In this document: in pieces, positions 28,379 through 37,851 of the stretch | Position numbering within the stretch: position 1 is the stretch's first letter | Layout: every line of letters starts with the position of its first letter | Assembly (NCBI RefSeq): GCF_003688495.1 | Contig: NZ_REFH01000007.1 | Location: forward strand, 62,001 to 126,000 | DNA from: Flavobacterium weaverense | GTDB taxonomy: Bacteria; Bacteroidota; Bacteroidia; Flavobacteriales; Flavobacteriaceae | Direction of reading: 5' to 3' | Length of the DNA: 64,000 bases | Made by a program: the position numbers and the translations under genes | Notes under the pieces: generated by a model | Databases searched by the model: none | What the model was told of the DNA's origin: nothing | Seen by the model: the letters and a program-made list of their open reading frames with translations, nothing else

Positions 28379-28984
28379 CTATCGAATACTATCATGAGCA
28401 TGAGTTTGTACACCGTTGTTCCACAAAGTAAGAATGTCAGTTGCAACAGCTGCTCCACTTCCGGCTGCAATTGCTAATTGACTTCTCCAGCCCGCTAAAG
28501 TTCCCATCACATAAATGCCTTCTGCGATTTTATGGTCGTTGTTTCTTAACTGAATTCTGTTTTTCTCAGGAAGTGATTTTTGATGTGGTTCGATATACTG
28601 CATTAAACCTTCGATTGCAAAAGTGTTAGCAGCGCCAATACCTATTACAACTATTTTAGTTTTGTAAGCGGACTTATTTGTTGTGACAGTAAATTCTGGA
28701 AATTCTCCTTCGATTTTAAGTACTTTTTCTTGAGGAATTTGAGAAATGTGCGGATAGCTTGTAGAAAGTTGAGATACGCTTTCTCCTAGTAATTCAGAAC
28801 CTAATTTACCAGCCGGAATTCCGTATGCATTATTGAATATTGCTTCTTGTAATGAAGATATTTTTTGATGGGTGAATATGCCAATTATCTTGTCAGATAC
28901 AAAGGGTTTCTTTTTTGCGGATCCCAAAACTAAAGCGCATGACATTCCTGAAACACCACCACCAATGATTAATACATCAAACAT
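28379..28984 (-). CDS. Short FAD-dependent, thioredoxin-reductase-like protein
   Basis: A 201-residue protein with the FAD-binding motif MFDVLIIGGGVSGMSCALVLGS at its start. The closing block GIYVMGTLAGWRSQLAIAAGSGAAVATDI is of the kind that contacts FAD in thioredoxin reductases. The NADPH-binding domain and CxxC pair found in standard thioredoxin reductases (about 310 residues) are absent, so it is a half-size, FAD-only relative. Its electron donor and acceptor are unknown. It follows the small membrane protein gene by 5 bases and must be co-transcribed with it. Confidence 0.75.
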   Translation of the reverse strand: MFDVLIIGGGVSGMSCALVLGSAKKKPFVSDKIIGIFTHQKISSLQEAIFNNAYGIPAGKLGSELLGESVSQLSTSYPHISQIPQEKVLKIEGEFPEFTVTTNKSAYKTKIVVIGIGAANTFAIEGLMQYIEPHQKSLPEKNRIQLRNNDHKIAEGIYVMGTLAGWRSQLAIAAGSGAAVATDILTLWNNGVQTHAHDSIR

Positions 28985-28989
28985 AACGA

Positions 28990-29190
28990 TTACTTTCCGT
29001 TAGTTTTCTCTTCGATTCTTTTAGAAACTTTAAAAATCAGTAAAATCATTACTGCGCAAAAAGAAGCTGCTATTCCAATAAAAGCAACAACGCTATCTCC
29101 TTGAAATGGATTTCTAAAGTCAAGTAAAGTAACATTAAATATGATTAAAGCGATTGCTAAAAGCACCAATATGTTAATAAAAATTTTCAT
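28990..29190 (-). CDS. Small membrane protein, two transmembrane segments
   Basis: A 66-residue protein with two hydrophobic helices (about 2-20 and 34-53) and a basic C-terminus (KVSKRIEEKTNGK). I do not recognise a family. It is the first gene of a two-gene unit with the short FAD protein, only 5 bases apart, so it may anchor or assist that flavoprotein (inference). Confidence 0.7.
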   Translation of the reverse strand: MKIFINILVLLAIALIIFNVTLLDFRNPFQGDSVVAFIGIAASFCAVMILLIFKVSKRIEEKTNGK

Positions 29191-29307
29191 AATATGTTAT
29201 TATTTTAAAAGTAACAGATAACTGATTTTATACTCAAATCAGAACTCTAAGAAAGTCTAAATTGTTTTATTGTATAACATTAGGGAGTAAATTTAGGTAA
29301 ATTTATT

Positions 29308-29886
29308 TTAGACAAACAAACCTTTAACATTCGCAGCGAATAATTTAACAGCTATGGCAAGCAATACAACTCCAAAAGTCTTTCTGATGACTCCAAGTCC
29401 GTTTTTTCCTAGCATTCTTTCAATTTTCGAAGAGGATTTAAGGACCACATATACCAATATAATGTTTAGAATAATAGCGATAACAATATTTGCGGTGTGG
29501 AATTGAGAACGCAATGACAGTAATGTTGTCATTGTTCCTGCACCTGCAATAAGCGGAAATGCGATAGGTACAATCGAGGCGGAACTAGCTTCTTCATCTC
29601 TGTAAATTCGGATTCCTAAAATCATTTCCAATGCTAAAAAGAATAAAACAAAAGAACCTGCAACAGCAAATGAATTGACATCAATTCCTATCACTTTTAA
29701 AAGCTCTTCCCCTACAAAAAGGAAAGTAATCATAATTACTGCAGAAACTATAGATGCTTTTTCAGATTCTATAATCCCGAATTTAGCTCTTAATCCAATG
29801 ATAATTGGAATAGATCCAATGATATCAATTACGGCAAAAAGCACCATTCCTACAGTAATAATTTCTTTGATGTCTAATCCTAACAT
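29308..29886 (-). CDS. MarC-family integral membrane protein
   Basis: A 192-residue membrane protein with six hydrophobic segments, matching the MarC family in length and pattern. DIIGSIPIIIGLRAKFG near the start and PIAFPLIAGAGTMTTLLSL in the fourth segment are typical. The family has no proven transport substrate. A TACTTTTG box (29910-29903) lies about 17 bases before the start. Confidence 0.88.
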   Translation of the reverse strand: MLGLDIKEIITVGMVLFAVIDIIGSIPIIIGLRAKFGIIESEKASIVSAVIMITFLFVGEELLKVIGIDVNSFAVAGSFVLFFLALEMILGIRIYRDEEASSASIVPIAFPLIAGAGTMTTLLSLRSQFHTANIVIAIILNIILVYVVLKSSSKIERMLGKNGLGVIRKTFGVVLLAIAVKLFAANVKGLFV

Positions 29887-30437
29887 AGCTTTTAATTTTT
29901 TGCAAAAGTATTGAATTAAGTTTGGTTGTGGGCTATGTTAGTTTTTAATTTCTGTTGAAATTTCCTATTACGTTTTAAGTATCATCTGTACTTGAGTTGA
30001 CGTCTAACTATATGATGTTCAAGGAGTAGATTTAATTGTTAGTTTTAAAGTAGGTAAAAAGATGGTGTGCGTTTTAGCAATAGTGTTTTTGTTTCTACTT
30101 GCTATAAATGTATAAGCATAGATCTAAAATGAATTGTCTAGAAAAATTTAGGAAAAAGTGCTTTAAAAACGATTTCTTTCTTACGCTGTTAAAAGATTCA
30201 TTTTTAGATTTATTTCGAATTAAAAAAGAATACGGATAAAAGTGTTTGAAAATATTTAGAGTTAATGTGCAAATTTTGAAAAAGAAGTATAAAATGAACG
30301 ATTAAAAAATAGAAGTTGGATTAATGACTGCGCAATAATTAAAATTGATAAAAAGTATAAATTCATTTATTAAATCCCATGATCAATTCATGTAGTTTGG
30401 TTATCAATGGATTCTGTTTTTGTTTTGGAATTTATGA
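29887..30437. other. 550-base spacer without a recognisable gene
   Basis: Divergent spacer between MarC and the DUF3109 gene. Apart from the MarC promoter box at 29903-29910 I see only very short frames, the longest being 36 codons at 30129-30239 with no recognisable motif. The region is AT-rich with no clear hairpin or repeat. It could hold decayed coding sequence or an unannotated small RNA, but nothing visible supports either. Confidence 0.5.
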
Positions 30438-30467
30438 TTTGCTGAGGTGCTTCATTGGATAACTTTG
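30438..30467 (+). promoter_or_regulatory. Promoter of the DUF3109 gene
   Basis: TTTG at 30438-30441, 18-base spacer, TAACTTTG at 30460-30467. Transcription would begin near 30472, about 10 bases before the ATG at 30482. A second box TACCTTTG at 30470-30477 would make the mRNA leaderless. Confidence 0.65.
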
Positions 30468-30481
30468 AATACCTTTGCAAA

Positions 30482-31054
30482 ATGTTTCAACTAGGAAAAA
30501 CCATCGTATCAGAAGACTTGCTCGAAAAAGATTTTGTATGCAATTTGACCGCTTGTAAAGGCGCTTGCTGTGTAGACGGCGACGCTGGAGCGCCATTAAG
30601 TCTTGAGGAAACTCTAATCCTCGAATCTATTTATCCAAAAGTAAAACCATTCTTGCGCAAAGAGGGAATTGCTGCTATTGAAGCGCAAGGGACTTGGGTA
30701 ACAGGTGTAGATGGCGAACTTGAAACACCATTAATTGACGATAAGGATTGTGCTTATGTTATGTTTGATGGTAAAACTGCTTTGTGCGGTATCGAACAAG
30801 CCTACAATCAGGGAATCATTGACTGGAAAAAACCAGTTTCCTGTCATTTATATCCCGTACGTGTAAAAGATTTCACTGAGTTTGCTGCCGTTAATTATGA
30901 CAAATGGGATATTTGTGATCCTGCTTGCTCATTAGGTCAAGAACTCGAAGTTCCAGTGTACAAGTTTGTAAAAGAAGCACTAATTCGTAAATTCGGTGAA
31001 GACTGGTATATGGAATTAGAACAAGTTGCCCAAGACTTGAAAAACCAAAAATAA
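30482..31054 (+). CDS. DUF3109 family cysteine-rich protein
   Basis: A 190-residue protein of the DUF3109 family, related to YkgJ-type metal-binding proteins. Cysteines cluster in CNLTACKGACCVDGDAG near the start, then in DKDCAYV, ALCGIEQA, CHLYPVR and WDICDPAC, enough to bind zinc or an iron-sulphur cluster. The function is unknown. I chose the ATG at 30482 because the TTG-initiated extension at 30455 overlaps the promoter boxes. Confidence 0.85.
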   Translation: MFQLGKTIVSEDLLEKDFVCNLTACKGACCVDGDAGAPLSLEETLILESIYPKVKPFLRKEGIAAIEAQGTWVTGVDGELETPLIDDKDCAYVMFDGKTALCGIEQAYNQGIIDWKKPVSCHLYPVRVKDFTEFAAVNYDKWDICDPACSLGQELEVPVYKFVKEALIRKFGEDWYMELEQVAQDLKNQK

Positions 31055-31310
31055 AAATAAACTTTACTGTGTTATTTTAAATCTCAAAATTCTATATTTT
31101 GCGGTGCTTCACACTTGCGCCTCTATTTTAAGTATTTGATAGTCAGTATTTTAGAAAACATAAGAAAAATATTTGTAATTCTGTCCTTTGTTCAAAACTA
31201 GGGCTGATTGTGGATAAGTTTGGCTTTTAATTATGGCAATATTTCACAACCTTTGTAAAGCTGAAAAAGTATTAATTTTCATTAAACGGATAAAAAAATA
31301 AACACTCACA

Positions 31311-32288
31311 ATGACACATCTAGAGCCAATCTTACAAGAGAATAAAAATCGTTTCGTAATTTTCCCTATCAAACATCATGATATTTGGGAGTTTTATAAA
31401 TCAATGGAAGCTAGTTTTTGGACTGCTGAGGAAATTGATTTATCTCAGGATTTAAATGACTGGAATAATAAATTGAATGATGACGAAAGGTATTTTATAA
31501 AACATATTCTTGCGTTTTTTGCTGCTTCGGATGGAATTGTGAATGAGAATTTAGCGGAAAACTTCGTGAATGAAGTGCAATATGCCGAAGCTAAATTTTT
31601 CTATGGTTTCCAAATCATGATGGAGAACATCCATAGTGAAACCTATTCTCTATTAATTGACACGTACGTGAAAGATGAAGCAGAGAAAGATGATTTATTT
31701 AATGCTTTAGAGGTTTTTCCAGCGATTAGAAAAAAAGCAGACTGGGCTTTAAAATGGATCGAGTCGGATTCTTTTGCTGAGCGTTTAATTGCTTTTGCAG
31801 CGGTTGAAGGAATTTTCTTTTCAGGAGCATTTTGTTCTATTTTCTGGTTGAAAAAACGTGGATTAATGCCAGGATTAACTTTCTCTAACGAGTTAATTTC
31901 TCGTGATGAAGGTGTTCACTGTGACTTTGCAGTGCATTTACACAACCACCACTTAGTAAATAAAGTTCCAAAAGAAAGAATTAGAAGTATCATTGTTGAC
32001 GCTTTGAATATTGAAAGAGAATTTATTACCGAATCACTTCCTGCGAGTTTGATAGGAATGAATGCGGTATTGATGACTCAATATTTAGAGTTTGTTGCGG
32101 ATAGATTATTAGTGGAACTAGGTTGTGAAAGAGAATACAATACTTCAAACCCATTTGATTTTATGGACATGATTTCACTTCAAGGAAAAACAAACTTCTT
32201 TGAAAAGAAAGTTGCTGAATATCAAAAATCGGGTGTGATGAACACTGATGTTGATGCTCAAAAAATATCTTTTGACGCTGACTTTTAG
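31311..32288 (+). CDS. nrdB: Ribonucleotide reductase, class I small subunit
   Basis: A 325-residue protein that carries the metal centre and radical for deoxynucleotide synthesis. It is mostly helical, with metal ligands in [19 protein letters not shown] (glutamate and histidine, with the radical tyrosine close by), [11 protein letters not shown] and [15 protein letters not shown]. The N-terminal [30 protein letters not shown] holds the first aspartate region. It is followed by nrdA, but 325 bases containing repeats separate the two, so co-transcription is likely but not certain. Confidence 0.95.
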   Translation: MTHLEPILQENKNRFVIFPIKHHDIWEFYKSMEASFWTAEEIDLSQDLNDWNNKLNDDERYFIKHILAFFAASDGIVNENLAENFVNEVQYAEAKFFYGFQIMMENIHSETYSLLIDTYVKDEAEKDDLFNALEVFPAIRKKADWALKWIESDSFAERLIAFAAVEGIFFSGAFCSIFWLKKRGLMPGLTFSNELISRDEGVHCDFAVHLHNHHLVNKVPKERIRSIIVDALNIEREFITESLPASLIGMNAVLMTQYLEFVADRLLVELGCEREYNTSNPFDFMDMISLQGKTNFFEKKVAEYQKSGVMNTDVDAQKISFDADF

Positions 32289-32613
32289 TCGATAGCCACA
32301 AAGACGCTAAGCCGCAAAGAAAAATATTGTGTTTTTCTAAAGTTTTTAAAGTTAAAATTTTCATTTCCAAAGGTTACATCTTGATTTTAGACTGAATTTC
32401 TCCCTGCTACTGAAGCTTTAGCCCAGATAGTAGTGGAAATCCTTTATCTTTTTTTTGAAAAAAAAAGATAAAGATTGCAGCGGATAGCTGGAAACAGCTC
32501 CAAAAAAAAATGAGGAAAAGATGTGCTGTTACAATGCTTCTTTCCTCGCAACAATTTACAAACAAACAAAAATAGCAAAGGGATTTGTTGTTTTAAAAAA
32601 ACCAAAAAAAATT
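32289..32613. other. nrdB-nrdA spacer with repeat fragments
   Basis: No gene. A GCCACAAAGACGCTAAGCCG-type fragment (about 32295-32320) and one copy of a REP-like element (32419-32501) fill the spacer. An in-frame start at 32521 would put 31 unrelated residues, partly repeat-derived, before the NrdA ATP cone, so I reject it. Confidence 0.6.
32419..32501 (+). repeat. REP-like intergenic element, copy A
   Basis: Begins TAGCCCAGATAGTAGTGG, has a long central hairpin (CTTTATC plus T8, single base, A9 plus GATAAAG) and ends GCGGATAGCTGGAAACAGCT. It aligns well with the reverse complement of 53994-54076 and loosely with 51904-51970. Confidence 0.7.
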
Positions 32614-35028
32614 ATGTACGTAGTAAAAAGAGACGGTCGCAAAGAGCCTGTAATGTTTGACAAAATCACAGATAGAATTAAAAAGCTATGCTATGGTTTG
32701 AATGATTTGGTAGATGCTGTAAAGGTAGCCATGCGAGTGATTGAAGGACTTTATGACGGAGTTTCTACGTCGGAATTAGATAATTTAGCAGCTGAAACTG
32801 CGGCTTCGATGACGATTGCGCATCCTGATTATGCACAATTAGCTGCAAGAATCGCGATTTCAAATTTGCATTCGAATACAAAAAAGGCTTTCTCGGAAAC
32901 AATGAACGATATGTTTCATTATGTAAATCCAAGAAATGGTCAAGACGCTCCTTTATTATCAGAGGAAGTGCATAAAGTGATTATGGACAATGCGGAATTT
33001 TTAGATTCGCATATTATATACAATAGAGATTTCAACTACGATTATTTTGGTTTTAAAACACTAGAGCGTTCGTATTTGCTTAAAATAAACGGTAAAATTG
33101 TAGAGCGTCCGCAACATATGTTAATGCGTGTATCGGTTGGAATTCACTTAAATGATTTGGATTCAGTGATTGAAACCTACGACTTAATGTCTAAAAAATT
33201 CTTCACGCACGCTACACCAACATTGTTCAACGCAGGAACTCCAAAACCGCAAATGTCTTCTTGCTTTCTATTAGCGATGCAAGATGATAGCATTGACGGA
33301 ATTTACGATACATTGAAACAAACCGCTAAAATCTCGCAATCAGCGGGTGGAGTTGGTTTGTCAATTCATAACGTTCGTGCAACTGGATCTTACATTCGTG
33401 GAACTAATGGAACTTCAAACGGGATTGTTCCTATGTTGAGAGTTTTTAATGACACGGCAAGATATGTAGATCAAGGTGGTGGAAAACGTAAAGGTAGTTT
33501 TGCGATTTACATCGAAACTTGGCATGCTGATATTTTCGAATTCCTAGATTTGAAAAAGAATACTGGAAAAGAAGAAATGCGTGCTAGAGATTTATTCTTC
33601 GCGATGTGGACTTCTGATTTGTTCATGAAGCGTGTGCAAGATGATAGTTACTGGACGTTGATGTGTCCTAACGAATGTCCTGGTTTATATGATGTACATG
33701 GTGAGGAATTTGAAGCAATGTACATCGATTATGAAAAAGCGGGGAAAGGTAGAAAAACCATCAAAGCACATGAATTGTGGGAGAAAATTCTAGAATCGCA
33801 AATCGAAACTGGGACGCCATACATGTTGTATAAAGATGCAGTCAATAGAAAATCAAACCAGAAAAATCTAGGTACCATTCGTTCATCGAATTTGTGTACA
33901 GAGATTATGGAGTTTACTTCTAAAGATGAAATCGCGGTTTGTAACCTAGCGTCTCTTTCGTTACCAATGTTTGTAGATGGTAAGAAATTCGACCACGACA
34001 TGTTGTACACGGTGACGAAACGCGTAACAAGAAACTTAAATAAAGTTATTGATAGAAATTATTATCCTGTAATTGAAGGAGAAAATTCTAATAAACGCCA
34101 CAGACCTATTGGTCTTGGAGTACAAGGATTAGCAGATGCATTTATTATGTTGCGTTTGCCTTTTACATCTGACGAAGCTAAAAAGCTGAATCAAGAAATT
34201 TTTGAAACGCTTTATTTTGCTGCTGTAACTGCTTCTATGGAAATGGCAAAAGAAGAAGGTCCGTATTCAACTTTCGCAGGATCGCCAATGTCTCAAGGGG
34301 AATTCCAGTACAATATGTGGGGAATGAAAGATGAGGATTTATCAGGTCGTTGGGATTGGGCTTCTTTGAGAAAAGAAGTAATGGAACACGGTGTGCGTAA
34401 CTCGTTATTAGTGGCGCCTATGCCTACAGCTTCAACTTCTCAAATTTTGGGTAACAACGAAGCATTTGAACCGTATACTTCTAATGTGTATACACGAAGA
34501 GTACTTTCAGGTGAGTTTATTGTGGTAAATAAGCATTTATTGCATGATTTAGTAGAGCGTGGCTTGTGGAACGAAACTTTGAAACAAGAATTAATGCGTA
34601 ATAACGGATCGGTTCAAGATTTGAATATTCCGCAAGATCTGAAAGAATTGTACAAAACAGTTTGGGAAATGTCAATGAAAGATATTATTGATATGTCACG
34701 TCAACGTGGGTATTTTGTAGATCAATCACAATCATTGAACTTGTTTATGCAAAACGCAAATTACTCTAAATTGACTTCGATGCATTTCTATGCATGGCAA
34801 TCTGGATTGAAAACAGGAATGTATTATTTGAGAACAAAAGCTGCGGTTGATGCGATTAAATTTACATTAAACAACGATAAAAAAGCAGAACCTATCCAAG
34901 AAGAACCAAAACCTATTCAAGTTGCAGTTCCTGCTGCTCAAGTAGAAATGAGCTCAGAAGAATACAGAACGATGATCGAAATGGCCAGAAATTCTGATCC
35001 TGATGATTGCGAAATGTGTGGATCTTAA
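32614..35028 (+). CDS. nrdA: Ribonucleotide reductase, class I large subunit
   Basis: An 804-residue catalytic subunit that reduces ribonucleoside diphosphates. It starts with an ATP-cone regulatory domain ([22 protein letters not shown]). Active-site cysteines lie in [11 protein letters not shown] and [10 protein letters not shown], with the conserved LCTEI just before. The radical-transfer and dimer region contains [19 protein letters not shown]. The C-terminus ends in DCEMCGS, the cysteine pair that is re-reduced by thioredoxin. The start at 32614 follows an A-rich stretch and gives the ATP cone at residue 1. A terminator follows the stop. Confidence 0.95.
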   Translation: MYVVKRDGRKEPVMFDKITDRIKKLCYGLNDLVDAVKVAMRVIEGLYDGVSTSELDNLAAETAASMTIAHPDYAQLAARIAISNLHSNTKKAFSETMNDMFHYVNPRNGQDAPLLSEEVHKVIMDNAEFLDSHIIYNRDFNYDYFGFKTLERSYLLKINGKIVERPQHMLMRVSVGIHLNDLDSVIETYDLMSKKFFTHATPTLFNAGTPKPQMSSCFLLAMQDDSIDGIYDTLKQTAKISQSAGGVGLSIHNVRATGSYIRGTNGTSNGIVPMLRVFNDTARYVDQGGGKRKGSFAIYIETWHADIFEFLDLKKNTGKEEMRARDLFFAMWTSDLFMKRVQDDSYWTLMCPNECPGLYDVHGEEFEAMYIDYEKAGKGRKTIKAHELWEKILESQIETGTPYMLYKDAVNRKSNQKNLGTIRSSNLCTEIMEFTSKDEIAVCNLASLSLPMFVDGKKFDHDMLYTVTKRVTRNLNKVIDRNYYPVIEGENSNKRHRPIGLGVQGLADAFIMLRLPFTSDEAKKLNQEIFETLYFAAVTASMEMAKEEGPYSTFAGSPMSQGEFQYNMWGMKDEDLSGRWDWASLRKEVMEHGVRNSLLVAPMPTASTSQILGNNEAFEPYTSNVYTRRVLSGEFIVVNKHLLHDLVERGLWNETLKQELMRNNGSVQDLNIPQDLKELYKTVWEMSMKDIIDMSRQRGYFVDQSQSLNLFMQNANYSKLTSMHFYAWQSGLKTGMYYLRTKAAVDAIKFTLNNDKKAEPIQEEPKPIQVAVPAAQVEMSSEEYRTMIEMARNSDPDDCEMCGS

Positions 35029-35072
35029 TTTCACACCTTTCAAGAACGACGATTTTATATTTTTAGAAAACT

Positions 35073-35110
35073 GCCGTTCTCCTTATTGTGAGGAGAATGG
35101 CTTTTTTTTT
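35073..35110 (+). terminator. Terminator after nrdA
   Basis: Eleven-base-pair stem GCCGTTCTCCT / AGGAGAATGGC with one G-U pair, 7-base loop, followed by nine T. Confidence 0.85.
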
Positions 35111-35188
35111 GAGAATTTTTCAAAAATTTTAAATCTGGCATGTTCACTTACTTATTAATATTTATAAATTATTTAAAATATAAAAAAA

Positions 35189-36211
35189 ATGAAAATTTTT
35201 ATATCTCATGCTTCTGCTAATAAAGAATATGGCGATTTATTTGTTGAATTGTTAAGAGGAATAGGATTGAATGAGCATGAGATTGTTTATACAAGCAACG
35301 TTGCATACGGCATTCCAATTGGTCAAAATATTTTTAGTTGGCTAAAATCGCAAATAATTAAAAAGCCATTTGTTTTATATTTACTCTCAAAGGAATATTA
35401 TTCAAGTGTTGCTTGTTTAAATGAAATGGGAGCTGCATGGATTGTTGAAAATGAACATGCTGTTATTTTTAAGTCGAATTTTGATGTTAATAGCAAAGAA
35501 TTTCAAAATGGTGCTCTAGATCCTAGAAAAATCGGATTTCGTATTAATGATGAAGATAGATTACTTTCATTTATTCATCAGTTAGGTTCTAATTTTACAA
35601 TTTCAAAAAACTCGGTAATTATTAACCAAAGATTAAAATACTTCTTAAGTCAAATAAAGTTATTGGAAATAGAGGACAAATCAAATAATGAATCATTCGG
35701 TGTTTTAGAAACTCCAAATGGAGTTAAAACAAAACAAAATATTGAAAATGAAAATGATTCAATATTTAAACCACAAATTATAGAAAAGAAAATAGACGAA
35801 GTAAGAAGTGGTATTTATCCAAAATTTGTTGATGAAATTATAGCTGGGAAATTAAAGGATGAAGAATTAATACTTTTAAGCTATATTATAGAGACTAGCA
35901 AGGTTAAATTAATGACTGGATGGCAAGAAGAAAATGAGCTTCGTAGCATAAAAGAATGGGAAAGAACTAATAAAATAAATAAAACACTATACAATAATTA
36001 TGGTGCGGTAATTAGAAGATTTGATTTGCGTGGTTACACAGAAGTTTCTGCAGTGACTAGTGGCGGAAATCCTAAAGAAGTAAAATTAAAAGATGATATT
36101 GAATCCAATATTTTAGATCTTCCGAAAGTAATTTTGGATCTTTTAGATGATGTTTTAAACAAATATAAAGTTAGCGAAGCACAGAAAGAAAATGATGTTT
36201 TGCCATTTTAA
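35189..36211 (+). CDS. TIR-domain protein with unknown C-terminal domain
   Basis: A 340-residue soluble protein. Residues 1-130 form a TIR domain: KIFISHASANKEYGDLFVELLRG (strand A and first helix), then YTSNVAYGIPIGQNIFSWLK, FVLYLLSKEYYSSVACLNEMGAAW with a serine, Cys76 and Glu79 in the position of the catalytic glutamate of NAD-cleaving TIRs. A charged linker (about 165-200) leads to a C-terminal domain (about 200-335) rich in helices, containing ELILLSYIIE, GWQEENELRSI and EVSAVTSGGNPKEVKL, which I do not recognise. Bacterial TIRs often act in phage defence by depleting NAD or making a signal. No partner effector gene is adjacent. The TIR call is firm; the defence role is inference. Confidence 0.85.
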   Translation: MKIFISHASANKEYGDLFVELLRGIGLNEHEIVYTSNVAYGIPIGQNIFSWLKSQIIKKPFVLYLLSKEYYSSVACLNEMGAAWIVENEHAVIFKSNFDVNSKEFQNGALDPRKIGFRINDEDRLLSFIHQLGSNFTISKNSVIINQRLKYFLSQIKLLEIEDKSNNESFGVLETPNGVKTKQNIENENDSIFKPQIIEKKIDEVRSGIYPKFVDEIIAGKLKDEELILLSYIIETSKVKLMTGWQEENELRSIKEWERTNKINKTLYNNYGAVIRRFDLRGYTEVSAVTSGGNPKEVKLKDDIESNILDLPKVILDLLDDVLNKYKVSEAQKENDVLPF

Positions 36212-36265
36212 ATATAGATTGCATTGAAAGGACATCTCTAGTGCTCATAAAATAAACAAGCTAAA

Positions 36266-36301
36266 GCCAAAAGAAAGTCCCTAAAAAGACTTTCTTTTGG
36301 C
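36266..36301. terminator. Long perfect hairpin after the TIR gene
   Basis: Fourteen-base-pair perfect stem GCCAAAAGAAAGTC / GACTTTCTTTTGGC (36266-36279 with 36288-36301) with an 8-base loop, about 55 bases after the stop. No T-run follows, so it may be a 3' mRNA stabiliser rather than a strong intrinsic terminator. Confidence 0.5.
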
Positions 36302-36372
36302 ACTATAACTTTTTCAGCAATAACGAAAGAATTTATTTAAATTTACTCTACATCTTTTTTAAAACTTCTCAA

Positions 36373-37119
36373 ATGAAAATAAACAAACTACTTCTAATAG
36401 CTTTAGTAATTTCTAATCTTTGCATGGCACAGCAATATGATGGAGTTAAAATAGAAAAAAGCAAAGTAGATAAGAATAATGTTATTTATCAAATTGGTAA
36501 AACATTTATGTATTCTTATTCTATTCAAAAGAATGAAAATAGATATTTTCTCGTCAATAATACAGAAGACAGTTTAACTACGAACGAGTTGGACAAAAAT
36601 AAAATTGATGCTATTAAAATTTCCGTTATAAAACCAAAGATGTTTCAAAGGACAAATAAAAATCAAACTGAAATCCGCTATAATTTTGAACCCAATCCTC
36701 AATCTTGGAGTTCAACTGGCGTAGTTGAAAATAAAGAAAATGTTTGGATTCATCCTCCCAGAATGGGATTTTTAAATGCATTAGAAACCTGTCCCTTCCC
36801 TTATATTAAATTAAATAAACCTGTTGGATATACTTGGACTGACAAGATGAGCATTGGCGATCATTGGTCAAACAAACAATGGGGAGAATGGAAAGGTAGA
36901 CTTCTTCTAGATTATACTTATGAAATTGTAGGGAAAGAAGCAATCAAAGCTAGTCTTGGAAGTTTAGATTGTTATAAAATTGAGTCTACTGCAAAATCTA
37001 ATATTGGAGAAAGTAAATTGGTGTCTTACTATAACAATAAATATGGTTTTGTAAAACTAGAATATACTTTAATGACAGGAACCCAGATTGAAATTAATTT
37101 AGTTGAAGTTAGTGAGTAA
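36373..37119 (+). CDS. Secreted protein of unknown function
   Basis: A 248-residue protein with a signal peptide cleaved after about residue 20 (NLCMAQ). The mature part is mainly beta-strand by eye, with two cysteines (ETCPFPY and GSLDCYKIES) and a tryptophan-rich middle (WTDKMSIGDHWSNKQWGEWKG). I do not recognise a family. DCYKIESTAKS and YYNNKYGFVKLEYTL resemble the end of DUF3108-like outer-surface proteins, but this is a weak impression. It sits alone between the TIR gene and a ParDE pair. Confidence 0.7.
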   Translation: MKINKLLLIALVISNLCMAQQYDGVKIEKSKVDKNNVIYQIGKTFMYSYSIQKNENRYFLVNNTEDSLTTNELDKNKIDAIKISVIKPKMFQRTNKNQTEIRYNFEPNPQSWSSTGVVENKENVWIHPPRMGFLNALETCPFPYIKLNKPVGYTWTDKMSIGDHWSNKQWGEWKGRLLLDYTYEIVGKEAIKASLGSLDCYKIESTAKSNIGESKLVSYYNNKYGFVKLEYTLMTGTQIEINLVEVSE

Positions 37120-37194
37120 TCGTAATTGCTAAAAAGCTTTACTGTTACTTTTATGTAGACTTTTTTATGTAAAATAAAATAGGAAAAGAAATAC

Positions 37195-37494
37195 TTATTC
37201 CGTTAATCTACTTCCAATCTCCATTCTTTCGTGTAAGATTCTAATGACTTCAATTTCGTTCATTTTATCTTTTTTAAAGAAAATTAAATGCGATTTTACT
37301 TTAGAACATTTATACGATTTTCGAATTTTACCAAAGTCGCGAGCCATATCAAAATTATTAACGATGTATTCAATCTCGTCAAAAATTAAGTTATAATATC
37401 TGTCTGCTTGTGCAACAGACCAATTTTCGGCTGTGTAAATCCAGATGTTATTAATGTCTTCTACTGCCTTTTCACTAATTACATATTCTGACAT
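37195..37494 (-). CDS. ParE-family toxin
   Basis: A 99-residue RelE/ParE-fold protein. YVISEKAVEDINNIWIYTAENWSVAQADRYYNLIFDEIEYI is the typical ParE N-terminal helical hairpin, and HLIFFKKDKMNEIEVIRILHERMEI the closing strands. ParE toxins inhibit DNA gyrase. It overlaps the ParD-like gene by one base (TAATG), the standard coupling. Confidence 0.92.
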   Translation of the reverse strand: MSEYVISEKAVEDINNIWIYTAENWSVAQADRYYNLIFDEIEYIVNNFDMARDFGKIRKSYKCSKVKSHLIFFKKDKMNEIEVIRILHERMEIGSRLTE

Positions 37495-37739
37495 TATTTT
37501 TGAAAATTAGCTTTAAGCATTTCAAGATTTTTGTCACGATCAAAATTCCTAATTTTAGTACTCTTTTCTCCAACTTTTAGTTCGTGGATCAGCGATTTTG
37601 TTTTGTTTTCTTCCTGCTCGAAAACTCTTAATGCAGTTCTAACCACTTCACTAACTGAACTATATTTCCCTGTAGAAATTTGTTCATTAATAAAATTTTC
37701 AAAATAGTCTCCTAATAATATTGAAGTATTTCGTGCCAT
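37494..37739 (-). CDS. ParD-type antitoxin
   Basis: An 81-residue ribbon-helix-helix protein: MARNTSILLGDYFENFINEQISTGKYSSVSEVVRTALRVFEQEE is classic ParD, and the charged C-terminus wraps the toxin. The frame is open for 37 codons upstream, but the promoter box at 37758-37751 and the start of homology at MARNTS fix the ATG at 37739. A palindrome over the promoter is a good autoregulatory operator. Confidence 0.92.
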   Translation of the reverse strand: MARNTSILLGDYFENFINEQISTGKYSSVSEVVRTALRVFEQEENKTKSLIHELKVGEKSTKIRNFDRDKNLEMLKANFQK

Positions 37740-37750
37740 AATTTTTTTAT

Positions 37751-37782
37751 CAAAGATACCAATAATTGGTATTAAATTCAAA
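37751..37782 (-). promoter_or_regulatory. parDE promoter
   Basis: TTTG at 37782-37779, 20-base spacer, TATCTTTG at 37758-37751 on the minus strand, ending 11 bases before the ATG. A full match to the Bacteroidota consensus. Confidence 0.8.
37756..37772. promoter_or_regulatory. Candidate ParD operator
   Basis: Palindrome ATACCAAT-A-ATTGGTAT overlapping the first bases of the parDE -7 box and the spacer, where a bound repressor would block RNA polymerase. Confidence 0.6.
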
Positions 37783-37851
37783 TTCCTTCTTTTTTTAAAA
37801 GAGTTAATTGATGGAAAATATTTTCTAGAATCTATTAATAATATAGTCACA

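Noticed and set aside
30129-30239. 36-codon frame in the MarC-DUF3109 spacer
   Set aside because: No promoter box at a fitting distance, no motif, and frames of this size are expected by chance in AT-rich DNA of this length.
32521-32613. N-terminal extension of NrdA by 31 residues
   Set aside because: The stretch follows a REP-like element and has no homology to NrdA, while the ATP cone begins exactly at the ATG at 32614.
37740-37850. N-terminal extension of ParD by 37 residues
   Set aside because: It would place the start codon upstream of the parDE promoter box, and ParD homology begins at 37739.
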